Below the pieces are notes generated by a model, which was given only the letters and a program-made list of their open reading frames with translations, was not told the origin of the DNA and ran no database searches. Below, piece after piece: positions 62,422-64,000 of a stretch of 64,000 bases of DNA; the stretch's first letter is position 1, and each line of letters opens with the position of its first letter. The DNA comes from Verrucomicrobiota bacterium (GTDB taxonomy: Bacteria > Verrucomicrobiota > Verrucomicrobiia > Limisphaerales > JADLHS01), in contig JAKQDQ010000093.1 in NCBI GenBank assembly GCA_029573725.1, forward strand, positions 204,963 to 268,962, in the 5' to 3' direction. The translations under genes were made by a program, and so were the position numbers.

Positions 62422-63389
62422 CCTCCGGCCCGCGCCGGTCGTGACACAAGGATCATCCCCGTGGTCAGCGGATGGCCGGCAAGGAATTGCGCCGCGCTCA
62501 TGCGGCGGCCGCCCTCGCGTTGAAGTTCGGTGATGCGCAAGGCCTCCGCGCCGCAACCGATCACCAGGCCGTTGCGATCCGCCGCGAGCACCGCTCCGGG
62601 GGCGCCCGGTTGCCGCACCACTTCCGCCCGCCATAGTTTCAACAGCATCGGGGCCGCCCCCGTCGGAAGGTGGGTGAAGGCGCCCGGCCAGGGGGTGAAG
62701 GCGCGAATGCGGTTCCAGAGGACGCGCGCCGGTTGCGTCCAGTCCAGACGGCCGTCCTCCTTTTTGATCCGGGTGCAGTGCGTGGCCAGTTCGTGCTGCT
62801 GCGGACGCAACGGGATGCTTCCGGCAACGTAGCCCGGAATCGTTTCCACCAGCAACTCCGCGCCCAGTTGCGCCAGGCGCGCCTGCAACGTCGCCGCATC
62901 GTCCCCGGGATGAATCGGCGTCGCGCGCTGGGTCAGAATATCGCCCGTGTCCAGTCCGGCATCCATTTTCATGATGGTCACGCCCGTCTCGGTTTCGTCG
63001 TTCAACAGCGCGGATTGGATCGGTGCCGCGCCCCGGTACCGGGGCAGCAGGGAAGTATGCACGTTCAGACAACCGAAGCGCGGCAGCGCGAGGATGGCCG
63101 GGGGGAGGAGCTGTCCAAACGCCGCCACGACGATCAGGTCCGGAGCCGCCTCCCGGAGCTGCGCGAGAAAGGCGGCCTCCCGCACCCGATCGGGCTGGCG
63201 CACCGGCACCTGCGCGGACAACGCCAGGGCCTTGACGGGTGACGCCTGGAGTTTCAGCGTCCGCCCCTTGGGGCGGTCGGGTTGCGTCACCACGGCCACG
63301 AGTTGGAATTCCGGCTCTTGCAACAGCGCCGCCAGGCTGGTGGCCGCCAGTTCCGGCGTGCCCATGAAAATGATGCGTAACGAGGCCAT
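62418..63389 (-). CDS. fmt: Methionyl-tRNA formyltransferase
   Basis: A 323-residue enzyme that puts a formyl group from 10-formyl-THF on initiator Met-tRNA. The N-terminal formyltransferase domain has GCLNVHTSLLPRYRGAAP (catalytic H in NVHTSLLP) and the DTGDIL block near 150, with the C-terminal domain from about 205 (LDWTQPARVLWNRIRAFTPWPGA). It follows adk by 19 nt on the minus strand. Confidence 0.95.
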   Translation of the reverse strand: MASLRIIFMGTPELAATSLAALLQEPEFQLVAVVTQPDRPKGRTLKLQASPVKALALSAQVPVRQPDRVREAAFLAQLREAAPDLIVVAAFGQLLPPAILALPRFGCLNVHTSLLPRYRGAAPIQSALLNDETETGVTIMKMDAGLDTGDILTQRATPIHPGDDAATLQARLAQLGAELLVETIPGYVAGSIPLRPQQHELATHCTRIKKEDGRLDWTQPARVLWNRIRAFTPWPGAFTHLPTGAAPMLLKLWRAEVVRQPGAPGAVLAADRNGLVIGCGAEALRITELQREGGRRMSAAQFLAGHPLTTGMILVSRPARAGG

Positions 63390-63408
63390 GGCCGCGTCCG
63401 TCCGCCGC

Positions 63409-63996
63409 TTACTTCATGACCCGGTCAATGCGCGCCAGAATATCACGCAGCACCTTGGTCGGCGGCTGGGTGGAGTCAATGCGATGAATCTTCTTCGCTC
63501 CGTAGTACTTCAGCACCGGCTTGGTTTCGCGCTCATACACCTTGAGCCGGTGGCGGATGACATCCAGGTTCGCATCGTCGAGCCGGTTTTCCTTGAGGGC
63601 GCGGCGTTGCAGCCGCTGCACCAGCCGGTCGAAATTGGCGCAATGCAGATAAAGGATTGCCCGCACCTCCAACGTCGTGTCGAGCATCTCCGCCTGCGGC
63701 AAATTTCGCGGGATCCCGTCCAGAACCAGGACGTCGTTCCCGGGGTTGAACCGCCCGATGCGCTCGCTGTTCTGGATGAACTGCCGCCACAATTTGACGG
63801 TGGGTTCGTCCGGCACCAGCTGGCCGCGGCTGGTGTACTCGATGAACACCCTGGCGAGCGGGTTGGCCGCGCTGAGCGAACGGAAGACGTCACCGCAGGC
63901 GCAGTGAAAAAAATTGGGGATGGTCCCGAGAATCTTGCCTTGCGTGCCTTTGCCGGACCCGGGCGCGCCGAACAACAGAATGGTCTGGTATTTCAT
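63409..63996 (-). CDS. adk: Adenylate kinase-type nucleoside monophosphate kinase
   Basis: A 195-residue P-loop kinase with GAPGSGKGT (10-18), the nucleotide-binding DGIPRN (93-98, in place of DGFPR) and a short lid (RRALKENRLDD). It interconverts AMP and ATP to ADP. The short lid fits the small adenylate kinase class that lacks the zinc/INSERT lid. The start at 63996 is near the window edge. It heads the minus-strand unit with fmt. Confidence 0.9.
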   Translation of the reverse strand: MKYQTILLFGAPGSGKGTQGKILGTIPNFFHCACGDVFRSLSAANPLARVFIEYTSRGQLVPDEPTVKLWRQFIQNSERIGRFNPGNDVLVLDGIPRNLPQAEMLDTTLEVRAILYLHCANFDRLVQRLQRRALKENRLDDANLDVIRHRLKVYERETKPVLKYYGAKKIHRIDSTQPPTKVLRDILARIDRVMK

Positions 63997-64000
63997 GATG

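Overview
The window is GC-rich chromosomal DNA (mostly G/C in third codon positions, with long antisense open frames as a by-product). It is densely packed with bacterial genes, and I see no tRNA, rRNA, CRISPR array, insertion sequence or phage gene. Several genes point to the PVC superphylum, most likely Verrucomicrobiota: a GreA-type factor fused to a large N-terminal region (also known in chlamydiae), a PVC-type c-type cytochrome with propeller and HEAT-like parts, a TIGR04073-type exosortase-associated lipoprotein, two DUF3568-type lipoproteins, and a large secreted Ig/LamG protein beside a two-component-propeller sensor kinase. The taxonomic call is inference.

Layout. 1-8.7 kb (+): end of an M3 peptidase, thioesterase, small zincin, lysA, TPR membrane protein, ugd, mutT, and a fused FAD/Fe-S dehydrogenase. 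8.7-11.5 kb (-): ATP-cone/uridine-kinase-like fusion, psd, STAS-like protein. 11.6-14.5 kb (+): an aminotransferase, an 833-nt poorly coding gap, and two tandem lipoproteins. 14.5-19.9 kb (-): TPR membrane protein, and a likely operon of a small membrane protein, Hsp20, Lon and a LolA-like protein. 20-21.5 kb: thioesterase, antibiotic-monooxygenase-fold protein and pyrF. 21.6-34.7 kb: an accessory block for polysaccharides or large extracellular substrates, with a GxGYxYP protein (+), then on the minus strand a GH106-like glycosidase, a propeller sensor histidine kinase, its likely LuxR-type partner and a 1166-residue secreted Ig/LamG protein. 34.9-38.1 kb (+): FmdB-type zinc ribbon, Nudix hydrolase, and a sigma factor / anti-sigma-like / DUF3106 triad. 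38.0-42.9 kb (-): ispE, TIGR04073-type lipoprotein, second zinc ribbon, RNase H-fold nuclease, sigma-54 activator and a secreted hydrolase. 43.1-45.7 kb (+): a TPR/MshEN protein and a PilB/GspE-type ATPase behind a good sigma-54 promoter candidate. 45.7-54.3 kb: GreA fusion, rsmB, PVC cytochrome, Tat-type amidohydrolase and trpB. 54.7-64 kb: serine hydrolase, coiled-coil protein, VanX-like dipeptidase, uvrC, aguA, then phhB-galK-ykgJ (+) and adk-fmt (-).

Three sets of genes seem to work together. The first is carbohydrate sensing and depolymerisation (21.6-34.7 kb). The second is a possible sigma-54-controlled pilus or secretion motor module (40.6-45.7 kb), where a sigma-54 activator lies about 1.1 kb from a -24/-12-like site in front of the motor ATPase genes. 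The third is envelope proteostasis (Hsp20, Lon, LolA-like). The rest is mainly housekeeping: lysine, tryptophan, pyrimidine, isoprenoid and phosphatidylethanolamine synthesis, excision repair, rRNA methylation and initiator-tRNA formylation. All functional calls come from reading motifs by eye; no database search was run.
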